From Exophiala sp. HKRS030 (Eukaryota; Ascomycota; Eurotiomycetes; Chaetothyriales; Herpotrichiellaceae), in the NCBI GenBank assembly GCA_023897205.1, contig JAHWDD010000016.1:434001-498000 (forward strand): a stretch of 64,000 bases of DNA, written 5' to 3'. Every line of letters starts with the position of its first letter. Positions within the stretch are counted from its first letter, which is position 1. Shown piece by piece: positions 33,371 through 44,604 of the stretch. The notes beneath the pieces were generated by a model. The model saw only the letters and a list, made by a program, of their open reading frames with translations. It was not told the DNA's origin and did not search any database. Made by a program: the position numbers and the translations under genes.

Positions 33371-35177
33371 ATGCAGCGTGCGCTTTCCTCCGCAGTCCGT
33401 TCCTCTCTTTCCTCGGCTTCTTCCCCATACTCGAGATCTTCGGGAAGAAGTTTACAACAGCTCCGATTTGCACACAAGGAACTCAAATTCGGTGTAGAAG
33501 GACGAGCCGCGCTATTGAAGGGTGTCGAGACCCTTTCCAGAGCTGTTGCAACCACGCTTGGTCCAAAAGGTCGCAATGTCCTGATTGAGTCGAGCTATGG
33601 CTCCCCCAAAATCACAAAAGGTATAGATTAGTCATTTCGGATTCCAAGGCAATCACAGAACTAACGTATCCATCAGATGGTGTGACTGTCGCGAAAGCTG
33701 TTACTCTTCAAGACAAGTTCGAGAACCTCGGTGCCCGCCTCATCCAAGATGTCGCCTCCAAGACCAATGAAGTCGCAGGTGATGGCACAACCACTGCCAC
33801 CGTTCTAGCGTCCTCCATCTTCTCCGAAACCGTCAAGAATGTTGCCGCGGGATGTAATCCTATGGATCTACGAAGAGGTACCCAAGCTGCCGTCGAAGCA
33901 GTCGTAGATTACCTGCAGAAGAACAAAAAGGACATTACAACCAGTGCTGAGATCGCTCAGGTCGCAACCATTTCTGCCAATGGAGACACACACGTCGGAG
34001 CTCTTATCTCCAACGCAATGGAAAAGGTTGGCAAAGAGGGTGTCATCACGGTCAAGGAGGGCAAGACCATTGACGACGAGCTTGAGATCACCGAGGGTAT
34101 GCGATTCGATCGAGGCTTCACTTCTCCATATTTCATCACCGACACCAAGGCTCAAAAGATCGAATTCGAAAAGCCTTTGATCCTTTTGTCAGAGAAGAAA
34201 ATCTCCGCTGTTCAGGACATTATCCCTGCTCTTGAGGCCTCCACTCAACTGCGACGACCGTTGGTTATCATTGCTGAGGACATCGACGGTGAAGCACTAG
34301 CTGTCTGCATTCTCAACAAGCTTCGAGGACAACTCCAAGTTGCGGCTGTTAAAGCGCCTGGTTTTGGTGACAACCGAAAGAGCATCTTGGGTGACATCGG
34401 TATTCTCACCAATGCCACTGTTTTCACTGATGAGCTAGAAATCAAGCTCGAGAAGGCGACCCCAGATATGCTCGGCTCTACTGGTAGCATCACCATCACC
34501 AAAGAAGATACCATCATTCTCAATGGTGAGGGAAGCAAAGATGCTATTGCCCAGAGATGTGAACAGATCCGAGGCGTTATGGCCGACCCATCAACCTCTG
34601 AATACGAGAAGGAGAAGTTGCAAGAACGTTTGGCTAAATTATCCGGAGGTGTTGCCGTCATCAAGGTCGGCGGCGCTTCGGAAGTTGAGGTCGGCGAGAA
34701 GAAAGATCGTGTCGTCGATGCTTTGAACGCTACCCGCGCAGCTGTTGAGGAGGGTATCCTACCTGGAGGTGGCACTGCTCTGATCAAGGCTTCTGCCAAT
34801 GCTTTGGGCGGTGTCAAGCCAGCAAACTTCGATCAACAACTCGGCGTCTCCATTATCAAGAACGCCATTACCAGGCCAGCACGAAAAATTGTGGAGAATG
34901 CTGGCCTCGAGGGTAGCGTGGTGGTTGGCAAGCTTACTGACGAGTACGCCTCCGACTTCACAAAGGGCTTTGATTCCGCTACAGGCGAATATGTCGATAT
35001 GCTTGCCAAGGGTATCGTTGATCCTCTGAAGGTTGTTCGCACTGCTCTTGTCGATGCCTCAGGTGTTGCGTCGCTGCTCGGTACTACTGAAGTTGCCATT
35101 GTCGAGGCCCAGAAGAGAAGCCTGCTGGTCCTCCTATGGGAGGTATGGGTGGAATGGGTGGCATGGGCGGCTTCTAA
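33371..35177 (+). CDS. HSP60: Mitochondrial chaperonin HSP60 (GroEL family)
   Basis: Exons 33371-33620 and 33677-35177; the 56-nt intron splits the Asp codon of [13 protein letters not shown]. The first ~35 residues are a mitochondrial presequence ([20 protein letters not shown]). Group I chaperonin landmarks include [12 protein letters not shown], the ATP-site [32 protein letters not shown] and [15 protein letters not shown]. Near the end a one-base loss in the C run at 35108-35110 shifts the frame. Restored, it reads [12 protein letters not shown] and the family's Gly-Met-rich tail ([13 protein letters not shown]), stopping at 35175-35177 with 583 residues. Uncorrected, the gene would end in an unrelated Leu/Trp-rich tail at 35190. 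The protein folds imported matrix proteins with HSP10. It is essential in fungi, so the shift is almost certainly a sequence error. Confidence 0.97.
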
Positions 35178-35846
35178 AGCTGTTGCCTGAATTTGGTGGT
35201 CACTCTATTCCACCATGATCCCTTCTGCGTTCCAGCGACTTTTCCTGGCATACCTCGGATGATGCATGATCTGACGAAGATCAAAAGACTCAAACTTCCG
35301 ACACACCACCCTGTATTCGAAGACTTCCCGAAGCGATATCATCATCCTTTCTTCCACCTTGTACAATTTCTACCACGGTCTGCTACAATACTCCACTCAT
35401 GGTTTTTCGATCTTCAAAATTCATGTTGTTATTACATGATGCAAATTCTCCTCACCACATCACATCGCATTCTAGGATTAGATAGGAGGTGAGGAAGAAG
35501 GAAAAGTCGCATTTCCACCAGGCTAGAAATGCGGTATCTGTTACTGAATACATCGGAGGTGGAAGGGGGGTGGAAATGGTTGACTGAAGCCATAGCTGTG
35601 GTTTCCGTTGAGCTTGATCTGATCGTCCGCTCTGTGTATTTATTCAATTGTATCATAGATAGCCAGGTAGTGACGATCACGTGTAATAAAAAGAGTAGCT
35701 TGAGAAACGCAGTCACTTTTCTTATTTAAGATCGTCAGTCATATGTGTCGATACACCATATATCCACCACACTTCCAGATTCCTCTGAAGTTCTTCACGC
35801 CTAGATCTACAACCCTTGGGCCCCTCAAATCTCATGTCGCCCTCGC
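35178..35846. other. Intergenic between convergent genes
   Basis: This 669-bp spacer lies between the 3' ends of HSP60 and the permease gene. It probably contains both 3' UTRs. Frames on either strand are short and domain-free; no repeat or RNA gene was found. Confidence 0.6.
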
Positions 35847-37753
35847 TTAGTCGTGTGCCTCCACCATTCCAATGGCCTTCATATTCAGACCTGGCCACTT
35901 GGTGCGTCCGTAGACGAACCACCACACAAACGCAAACGATACGACAAAGACATAAATGGGCAAAGCGTAATTCATACATGTGCCAGTGGCGGGCAGCGTC
36001 GCCGGAAACGGCAGCCAAATGGTCACACAGACGGTCCACAGGAGTGCGACGACATTCACTGGCGCGCCCCAGCCGGGCCACATGCGCCAACCGCCGTAGC
36101 GGACGGCGGGGGTCGGAGATGATGATAGGCGCCCCGTCCAGCGTGCATGCTGGATGCATGAGATGGCGATAATGTGGCTCGAATACAGGCCGAGGGATGA
36201 GAGGGCCTGGAAGGCAGAAAAGGCGGTTGCCGCGGTCGAGCCGACGTTGAGTAGCGACAGGAGCATGACGATCACAATGGGCGTGCAGAGTGCATTGACG
36301 GGGACGTGGTGTTTTGGGTCGATCTGGAATTTTAAGTCAGAGAAATCCTTTGCGGGTTTTGAGGTGTGTCAGAAGAACTCACGATTGAAAGCTGGCGTGG
36401 CAATGCGCCATCGCGTGCCCATGTGATCCTTGACACTGATGCGACAGATGCAACAACCACGCAGTATGTGATGATGATCAGATCCGACACCATCGCATTG
36501 GCGGCAGCCATGGATCCAGTTGCGTTGAGGCAGATCGGAATGATTGGGTAGGCGGACTGGGGTACATTCTCTGGATCACCCATGGTGTAGAGAATCACCA
36601 GGATGATAGCGAATGCCATGGCGCCATTGATGGCAATGGTCAGGATCATGGACCGCGGGACTGCGTGTTTTGCCTTTCGTACTTCCTTTGCCATATGAAG
36701 GACTCCGTCAAAGCCTTTACTCGCCGAAGGAAGTTAGTCTTCGATCGGAATTGGTCCGACTTCGAGAGCTGAGGCGCAGGGACATGGCGGAAGAAGGCTA
36801 GCTAGAGTTGAAAGAATCAGTACTCACCAATAAATCCCCAAGCAGGAACGAGCATTCCCAGGTTGAAAGCGACAAAGCTGCTATTCCAGCCTGATTGGAT
36901 GACTTCTCGGAAGAAGACAAAGTCGCTGTCGTGTCGAGGCGACAGTGTGACGAGGACAACGAAGAAGATGATGAACAAGATGACATGCAAAATCCCTGCG
37001 ACCAGTTCTAGCCACGGGATGATCCAGAACACAAACATATTCGTAAAGCCAACGCTGACGAGGATCGACCACATTATCAGAGTCAGATGCCATCGCTGTG
37101 GAGTATACCCTGGAATATTCGTCGCAACCAGCGCCTGAAGGAGGGCTGCCTCACCACTAGAACTACCGGCCAGCGCTGAAACCGAGGCAAACCAAGTAAC
37201 CCAGCCTTGCATCCAGGTTATGAATTTTCGCGAGCTGCATGGCGCGAGAATTGAAGTCCAGTGATATTGGGCTTCGGCCATCGGAAGGATTGAGCCAAAT
37301 TCGGCCATGGAAAATGCTTGAAGCATTGTTCCAGATACAACGGCGATACAGCCCCATTCAAGTGCCCGTAGATCTCCGTTCCAGAATGTGGCCGAGACAT
37401 TGAACACGATCTGTCAGGTTTATTACGAACTATTACGCTCGTTTCTAGCTCACATTACCATGACTTCCCAACTTGACATGAAGGTCAAGGAGAAGGCCAA
37501 AAGTTGAGCGAAGCTGAACAGTCGCTATTCTGCGTGGTTAGTCATTTCTTGGTAGGAGAACGTCGAACAATGGTCAGCATACTCTCAGGCCTGCAGTTTC
37601 GTTCGGTGAAGCTGACGCCTGATACGCCTCTGCAACGTGTCGCGGCGAATCTCGTGGAGATTTGCCATCATCTGTGAAGCCATCCTCTGCGATCGTCGAG
37701 ATATTACCGACAACGTATCGAGTACGGTTGCTTTTATCTTTAGCGATGTCCAT
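35847..37753 (-). CDS. APC-superfamily amino acid / GABA-type permease
   Basis: Exons in transcript order: 37753-37583, 37524-37459, 37410-36828, 36714-36383 and 36323-35847; all junctions are canonical and give 542 residues. The N-terminal ~60 residues are hydrophilic and cytosolic. About twelve membrane spans follow, starting with LFSFAQLLAFSLTFMSSWEV. Family strings include SMAEFGSILPMAEAQYHW (TM2 region), FVAFNLGMLVPAWGFIGFDG and HMAKEVRKAKHAVPRSMI (TM6-7 loop, typical of the BAT1/GABA permease/choline transporter group), then ITWARDGALPR and STAATAFSAFQALSSLGLYS. The protein should import an amino acid, GABA or choline across the plasma membrane; the substrate cannot be decided from sequence. 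No frame problems were found in this gene. Confidence 0.88.
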
Positions 37754-40265
37754 ATTGATTATGTTATCGTTGAATCATGAGTAGAAAGTGACCACAAGCA
37801 CCACCAAGGTACCGGACGAGCAGAGCGGAATGCCTGAGGGATGGACATGCGCCGCCGAAAAATGACTTGTATCCGAAAGGTGATTGACTATATATGATAA
37901 AGCACGGTCATAGCATGCAAGAGTCAACGGTAGAGAGCCCTATCAATCCTCTGACAGGCCAGGGTGAGAATCTTAGGCGTGAAAAGCAGCATTTGCAGGT
38001 CGATCAGAGCCTACTGCAAAATCCGGAAGGTTCTTGACAAAACGTAGAGACGGTAGGCAACTTACCTCCTTTGCCATGTGGTACACTGGCGGCCATGTTT
38101 CTATCAACATCACGAATAGATTCCTATTGGCGAATACACGGTTTCTCTCCTGATTTGCGTTCTTCTTCGCTTTACACGTGCGACTCCAGGGCAAGTTGCA
38201 GTAAAGCGTAAGACAAAGAACGAGATTGCGCAGGCGAGGGGCGGGCAAGGACCGAGGCTGTTGATCTCTGACTTCCTCCAACCAGCAGCTAATACATCGA
38301 AGTGGACACTGAGGTCAATGCTTGTGACTGTCACAATCATTGGTGCAGTCCAGGGCTTGGTGTGAAAGCGTAACAAACGGTATTATCTTAACTTTGCAAA
38401 AGATGCGTGCCCTAAAAATGCAAGCTAAGTCCATTCTCACGGCGAAGGAACGAGTACTTCATGACACAACCAGACCAAAGCGCAAGACCAAGGTACCCGA
38501 TCACCACAGCATGCCCTGTGATGAACCTTGGAGCATCCCTGCCACAGTAGACGTTGCTGATGACCACGCCTTGCAAAGTTTCCCACCCCATTGCCAGGCC
38601 AAGCGAAATACCGCGTTTGCACACACCCTATATGTCATTGGACAGCCGTGCGACTGCGCTGCAGGAGTACCCTATACATGTAGGGAGAATGAGAAGGCTG
38701 AACGCTTAGAATACCAGGTGATCTCTTTCCCTCTCGGCGTTCTTCAGTCCTGCTTTTAGGCTCCGCCGTCAATGAATATACATACCAAGGTAAAACCGAT
38801 GCTGTTTGTTACATGCAAGCATGATCTTCATTTCATTCATGTCTGCAACTGCCACCAATGTGGGCAGAGCGTAGATCCTATAACGACTAGGAGTGTAAAG
38901 AGAAACGCTCCAAATGTTATCTCCCCTGCGTCTGAAGCTAATGTAGTCGTGCAATCATTTCAGGACATACGGGTTAGGGGATATGTACAATCACGTATAA
39001 GTTAAGCTGCCCCGACGACTTCCTTAATCCCCTAGTATATAAGGCCGAGCAATCGTGGCCAGATTGTACTCCTGAGGGTGAAATGCGCCTTGTCAGTGAC
39101 ACTAGTTAGAGACGGCTGCCACAAGTTCTTAGTTGAAATCCAGGTGATAGTTGCATGACAGCCTTTAATGTGTCTCTCTTTAAGTCTTGGCGAGCGTTAA
39201 CCTTAGACCAACAATCCCGGGACAACAAAAACCCACAAAACAAAAAACAAAAAAACACAAAAAAAGACCTGTCGTCTGTGTGGATTGAACACACGACCTG
39301 ATTGAGGATTAGTTTTGATTCACAGTTGAGCCACATGGAGTCCGCTCACCTTCAGATTGTATGACTGACTGTAACTTCAGTCTGACGCTCTCCCAACTGA
39401 TAGGAGTTAGTAAAGTAATGGGTGCTCAGAATTGTTGGTTACTTGCCTGAGCTAAGACGACGAGATTGTTGGTGAAGATCCGGTGACATATACCTATATC
39501 CCAAGCATAAATTTGTGTGGTTTTGCCCGGCGCGTAGTGATCGTGCGGCTCAGAGGCTCCACACCCTCATTGTAACATGTGACCCAGCAACGGAGCGAAC
39601 CCACTCAACTCGGGGTAATCCCACCCACTAACTTAGTTGGGGAGTGCATACGGATTAGACTCAGACGCTGCCTCAGGGTACGTGCCTACACCAGACGAGA
39701 ATCTGACCTCGTATCCTCCATGCCTCGGGTCCTATTATGACTGTACGTCGAGAATTACTAGGTTTCTGTTAGGAACTACTCTGGTGTCTCTAGGTAGGCC
39801 GAAGACCACTCAAAGGCCCAAAGGTACAGCCTCGTCATCACGGCCGAGTCATGTGAATGCAGGGGTGGACTTTGGACGCCCACACGGACGCTATGGTCCG
39901 CACACGAGGACATATTAGTGAGACTTGGTTGGCGTGGAAGAGAAACCCCACTGACAATGTAATAGCAATGGAGTCGTGGTCTAGAGTTTGGCCAAGGGGA
40001 AGCCATGATGGCTAGGTGCTGATTTTCAGGACTTCTCCCTCATCAGGGCGGTCATATAGCCAAGCTCTTGTTCTTCAGACACAACAAAGGAGGTTGACAA
40101 TTGGAATGGTTCTCTGATGTAGCCGTAGTACAGAGGCAAATCATGCCGTCTATCTCTCCGAAGTGGTAGGCATCTAAGACTTTGTGACATTATGTTCTGC
40201 GGCCAAGAGACAGAAGTGCCGAAGGGCAACTGAGGATAGCGGTTGCGCTCCATGACCCTATTCAT
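37754..40265. other. Gene-poor region with tRNA-like debris
   Basis: This 2.5-kb stretch upstream of the permease carries frames of 60-139 codons without domains or matched introns. The most structured part is a tRNA-like segment near 39.3-39.4 kb next to an A-rich tract (39226-39266), listed separately. Bases 39550-40020 showed no gene. Confidence 0.5.
39267..39399 (-). pseudogene. Disrupted tRNA-Phe(GAA)-like sequence
   Basis: On the minus strand 39399-39375 reads as a D-arm plus anticodon 5' half (CAGTTGGGAGAGCGTCAGAC, then TGAAG), matching a eukaryotic tRNA-Phe with anticodon GAA. A 14-17 nt intron-like piece follows, then the anticodon-stem 3' half (TCTGAAGG) at 39360-39350. About 50 unrelated bases come next, then a T-arm with a perfect 5-bp stem (GTGTG TTCAATC CACAC, 39294-39278). 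A T-rich run on the same strand (39266-39250) resembles a Pol III terminator. The 5' acceptor strand that should pair with AGACGAC is missing. It is best read as an interrupted or rearranged tRNA gene. Two partial tRNAs side by side are an alternative. Confidence 0.4.
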
Positions 40266-42527
40266 CTACATCCAACTGCCTAAATCATGGAGGAGTTCGC
40301 GCTGGGCAATGGCTTTTCGATGTTGACGCAACGCTCTCATTCGTAGCTTTGCCTTTTCATTTAGGTCGGCTTTGTTTCGCTCCTGGTATGCCCTGTTTCT
40401 GGCCGCTTTCTCCTCCTTGTTAGCTCTGTAGTATGCTTTGTGATAGTCTGACCGATCACAGTTAAGTTCACTCTGTGTCTTGGGTGGCCCCTTGCTCTTC
40501 CCATCCAACGCCTTGCTATGGTCTTCAAGTTGGTCTTCTTGCAAAATGCAACCTGTTCTGCACATACCATCCCATCGTTCAATGTCTGGAAATTTCCCGA
40601 TTAGGCGTCTCGATCGAATGCATAGATGTAAGTGCTTGTGCTCGCCTCGGCTGCGTGTCGTCATCCATATTTCTGTGGGTGGGACTTTGGTATGCGAGGT
40701 CGACTCAGCTCTAGCACTCACAGAGCTGCCTTGCTTTTCCAGATCCTTCACAACCTGTCCCAATTGTCTCAGTTCCTTGTCGAATTGTCGGTCCCAGTCC
40801 ATCGCCTGAGTGCCTGATCCAGTCAGGCTTTGCCGTGACTGGCTGAAAACTTTCCTCGAGCCTAGGTGCAGAGTCAGGTGATCATCCCAGAATTTGATCC
40901 TTAGGTCAAGTGGTGATGTGTTGATCATAGCTCCAAGCTCCCATGGGCCGTTAAACTGTAAGGCAGGCTTCTCCGGGTCAACGTAAAGCTTGATTGTTGC
41001 AGGTCCCGTTGCGCCCGATACCTTCGGCTCCTTATTGTGCCAATATTCCGTATATTCATGTCCGAAGCGTTTAGCAAGGGCTAGGCGCACAGTCTTCTTA
41101 AAGTTGTGTTCCACTCGTGCAGCAAGGCTGTCTCCACGTGCCAATATTCTATCAGGATCCTCTTTGAGATATCCGCTTGCCCAGAGAAGGAAGGACTGCT
41201 CATAATCACATTGCGCGAGGTGTCGACCAAGCGCTCTCTCTCTTTTATTATACTGGTGCAACTCCTTCCAGGGCTCTGCGAATCGAAGGCCTTCACTCTT
41301 TCCGCTTCTTCGTCCTGTGAATGTTGCTTCATCATAGTTATTGCCATTGAGCCACAAGAAAAAGTTGAAGACAGCATCCAAGCGAATGTTGATGTGGTAG
41401 TGTTGTCTCCTGAAGAAGACGGCCGAAGGATGATCGACGCAGGCTACGATGCGTCTGAGACCGCAATCTCTGAAGTCAAGGTGGAATGCAATCTCAGCAC
41501 CGGGACCTGGAGAATCTGGAATCGTAATCTTTAGCTCCACGTGTCTTGCGGCAGGTGGCAAGGTATTCCAATATTGCCGAACTGGACATGCACCAGAAAC
41601 GATGAGAAGCGGCAGTGGTAGCTGTTCCAACAAGGTTGCAGAAAAGGTATTATGCACGAGCCGCAACTTGCGAGACCATGCAGTGGTTGGACAAGGGCCT
41701 TTGCGCTTGCTCCTCTTTCCTTCAGCACGCCAATGCCAGTCGAAAGCGAAAACCGAGTCGTCTTGACTCAGCACACCTTTTTGCATCAGCAACTGTATTG
41801 TTCTGCTTTCAGCATCCCAAAAGTCCTCTATCTCATCTTCTTTGGAAGCGACATGCAACACGAGGCCAAGATCAGCATTTTCTGGTCCAGTGGGCCTTGT
41901 CAACCTATCTCGGGGTCCTCCACTCAGCTTCAATTCATGTTCGTAGAATGTCTTCACCCCTTTTCTTGCCAGCTCTTTCAATGCCCTCAAGTTTCCTGAT
42001 CGCGGCTCCTGGTTCAGAAAGTCGATAAGACGATGAAAATCGGCCGTGTCAAGCTTGCTCGCCGCTTCTTCGGCAAACAAATGGGCTATTTGCTCTGCGG
42101 AGAGATCTGTTGTGGCAGTATTGGCTTCGCTTGCAGAGGACGAGGGCTTCCCATCAATCGCACAACCAGCTATGTACTCATCCAAGGGGTCTAATGACGA
42201 TTCGCCAACGCGGGTGGCATCGGCTTGCCGCATGTGCAAAGGCTTTGCCGCAAGAGTTTCATCGTCATCTGCCAAATCATCAAGAAGTTCAACACGATGA
42301 GGGTCGCAGAGGCCAAGGTCTGGTCCCGCAGTAATACGATCGAGATTGCACTTCAGTTCCGAGTGAAAGTCGACGGCAGGCTGATCTGATTTCGAATCTT
42401 GTGTTACAGGATCGGTCTTCGCTTCGTCGTCGCTGTTTGGCGTAGGAACTCGAACCAAATGAGCGTGGCGGTATCGAAGAAGATTTGCAAAGCAATGATC
42501 AGGCGATTTCTCGCAAGCGTGCGCCAT
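40266..42527 (-). CDS. Hypothetical protein, 753 aa, family not recognised
   Basis: One intron-less frame of 753 residues begins at the ATG at 42527. The length and the absence of frame problems argue for a real gene. The N-terminal third is acidic (LLDDLADDDETLAA) and contains a helical segment LSAEQIAHLFAEEAASKLDT. The middle (~250-560) looks globular, with patterns such as FAFDWHWRAEG, HVELKITIPDSPGPGAEIAF, HYHINIRLDAVFNFFLWLNG and WASGYLKEDPDRILARGDSL. The last ~50 residues are strongly basic and helical with KAYYRANKEEKAARNRAYQE-type repeats, suggesting nucleic-acid binding. No catalytic motif was recognised. Lack of introns contrasts with its neighbours, and it sits in a gene-poor accessory stretch beside a P450 relic, so recent acquisition or lineage restriction is possible. 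Confidence 0.65.
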   Translation of the reverse strand: MAHACEKSPDHCFANLLRYRHAHLVRVPTPNSDDEAKTDPVTQDSKSDQPAVDFHSELKCNLDRITAGPDLGLCDPHRVELLDDLADDDETLAAKPLHMRQADATRVGESSLDPLDEYIAGCAIDGKPSSSASEANTATTDLSAEQIAHLFAEEAASKLDTADFHRLIDFLNQEPRSGNLRALKELARKGVKTFYEHELKLSGGPRDRLTRPTGPENADLGLVLHVASKEDEIEDFWDAESRTIQLLMQKGVLSQDDSVFAFDWHWRAEGKRSKRKGPCPTTAWSRKLRLVHNTFSATLLEQLPLPLLIVSGACPVRQYWNTLPPAARHVELKITIPDSPGPGAEIAFHLDFRDCGLRRIVACVDHPSAVFFRRQHYHINIRLDAVFNFFLWLNGNNYDEATFTGRRSGKSEGLRFAEPWKELHQYNKRERALGRHLAQCDYEQSFLLWASGYLKEDPDRILARGDSLAARVEHNFKKTVRLALAKRFGHEYTEYWHNKEPKVSGATGPATIKLYVDPEKPALQFNGPWELGAMINTSPLDLRIKFWDDHLTLHLGSRKVFSQSRQSLTGSGTQAMDWDRQFDKELRQLGQVVKDLEKQGSSVSARAESTSHTKVPPTEIWMTTRSRGEHKHLHLCIRSRRLIGKFPDIERWDGMCRTGCILQEDQLEDHSKALDGKSKGPPKTQSELNCDRSDYHKAYYRANKEEKAARNRAYQERNKADLNEKAKLRMRALRQHRKAIAQRELLHDLGSWM

Positions 42528-43578
42528 TTGTCTCTCGTTTAATTGATTGCCGCTCAGTTGACATCAGCAAATAGCTGCACAGAGTAATAAACAAGCTTGT
42601 CAGTCGCTATCAGGATGCGCAAAGACGCGGATCACTTGACTTTTGTCATGTTAGGCCCCAAGCTTCAATCACTGCAACAATGGCAATAACCAAATATGTG
42701 ACAGCTGCCGTAAAATCACAGCAATTCGAAAGGATCTGTTACCGTTAGTGTCGCAGTATACCAGCACAGAACTGAAGAAAAAGTACACGCCCAATATAAT
42801 ATGCAACCCAAATCTAGCGGTCTACCTGAAAGTTGTGGCCTTGCAACGAGATTGAGAGTGCCATAGATGGGTAGATGCATACAGGAGGTTATCTCTTGTG
42901 TGTTTTGCGCAAGGTTAGAAGGTAGTCTTTCGCGAGGCCATGGCTTGGCAACTCCGAGTGACGAGGCTGCATGGTCCTTCAAGCTCCTCTAAACTCATCC
43001 GTTTTTGAAATAAGCGTGCTATCGCGCAATTCGAGCAAAACCTCCATTCCCTCGCAGGCAGCAGTCGTCACGATGATTATAAGTCCGAATGCTTTCGTCA
43101 GCAGCAGACTGGAAGGGTTACCTGGTAAAAATGCAGTCAACTACTAGACATCTTCGGGAGTCCACAATCACGTGCCTATATCGGGTTCAAGGGGTATGTG
43201 TGGAGGGGGAGTCCGCTCCGCTCCGTTCTCCGTCTTCCACCTCCACACTTCCCCAGTATCGCGTGCAAGAGAAGTCGGGATCAGATAATGCTCGTGTCAA
43301 GGCATTTTCTCGACTTCAATTGTGGATGCGACCAGCACCAATGAGGCCATGCGATAAAATTCATCCCAATCCTGCGAGGTGATTGATTCCGTAACATTGT
43401 AGGCAAAGCGTCCACAGGGAATGCCCCGCGTCTTTTGCGGGTACCACACCTCCAAACTACTGTTCTTCTTGGGCATAATGTCCTGGTATCCGACGTGTGA
43501 AGGGAATCTGGGCTATCCTTGACAAGTCTATCATCGTGCCATTCGCAGGAACGAGCGTAGCCGAGCCCACAAAATCAA
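42528..43578. other. Intergenic, no gene recognised
   Basis: This 1.05-kb region between the orphan gene and the P450 relic shows short frames only. An inverted repeat with 9-bp arms (43198-43206 and 43240-43248, GTGTGGAGG) flanks a CTCCG-rich loop. No RNA or mobile element was identified. Confidence 0.55.
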
Positions 43579-44486
43579 GTGCTGATGTTAACCTCCCCAA
43601 GATCTCTCGAGTCGGCCGGCATGGAGGCTTACTCGGTCAGTGCATTTGTTCTCGTTAACATCAACTATCATTCACTTCCTGAACGATATCAATCTCCGAA
43701 GTTGGATTCCATCCCTCCAGGAAAGAGCAACTCCGTCGTGATTTTCCTTGTCGTCATACTGCTCGTCCAACAGACTTTGGCAAAGAGGAGCCCCGTGCAT
43801 AAAGGAGCGAGATTACCGCCTGGGCCACCATTCATGTTTCAATTCCAGTTGTGCGAAGATTGTGGGCAATACCTATCGGTCGGCTCTACGCTTTGTATAT
43901 CTTATATGCGGGCACAAATTGTTATTCGGGCCTTTGATTATGAGACCCTTCTTTTCAGAGGAACTGACCCGAGATTGCTCTCCGAAGTAGGGAAGCCACT
44001 TGTTGGCCACCTCCTTGAGATTCCAAAGCCGCATTCATGGTTTCAATTCAGAACAGGAGCTGACACATATGGACTAATCTTCCGCCTGAACATAATGGGC
44101 TGCAACCATATGGTCGTCTCAATAGAGAAGATTGCCAACGATCTGCTACGTGAGCGGCCCCGCGTATCGTGCGCCGCTTGACAAGTACCCTGAATCTGCA
44201 GAGATTCTCTACCGTGGGTTTCGGCCGGCGCATCTGTCCAGGTATGAATATTGCAGAGAAATCACTTCACATTCTGATTGCACGCATGGCGTGGGGCACG
44301 AGTATTACAAGGAGACCGGGTTGTGATGTACTTTGGTATGATTGTACTACTGGGTTTAATGTCAAACCTAAGAGGTTCGTGTTTGATCTGAACCCGAGGA
44401 ATGAGGCAAGGGCTGGTATCGTAGAGTGGGCGTGGTTGGAATCGAGGGCTCAAGGTTCACCTTTTTTGAAGCTGGGTCAGGAGTAA
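43579..44486 (+). pseudogene. Cytochrome P450 pseudogene with the middle ~300 residues missing
   Basis: The first frame (43579-44181) encodes a P450 N-terminus: a membrane anchor (NSVVIFLVVILLVQQTLA), the proline hinge RLPPGP, then after ~60 foreign-looking residues GHLLEIPKPHSWFQFRTGAD and FRLNIMGCNHMVVSIEKIAN. It stops right after NDLLRERP. Within ~50 bp another frame carries the P450 C-terminus: the heme-binding signature VGFGRRICPGMNIAEKS, then YDCTTGFNVKPKRFVFDLNP and a stop at 44486. The I-helix, ExxR and most substrate-recognition regions are absent, and the two parts are in different frames. This looks like an internal deletion of an OrdA-type fungal P450. No active enzyme can be made. 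Single-base errors alone cannot explain it. Confidence 0.8.
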
Positions 44487-44604
44487 TCTCACCGGATGAG
44501 AACTAATCATCCAATATATGACCTCCCATTCGGTACAGCTCGTCCCGTGGCCAAAATCATTCAAGCCTTTGCTAGAACCCACACACCTCTCGGGTTCATT
44601 GCAA

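Noticed and set aside
35103..35190. Unusual Leu/Trp-rich C-terminus of HSP60
   Set aside because: Adding one C recovers the family's Gly-Met tail exactly, so the tail is an artefact.
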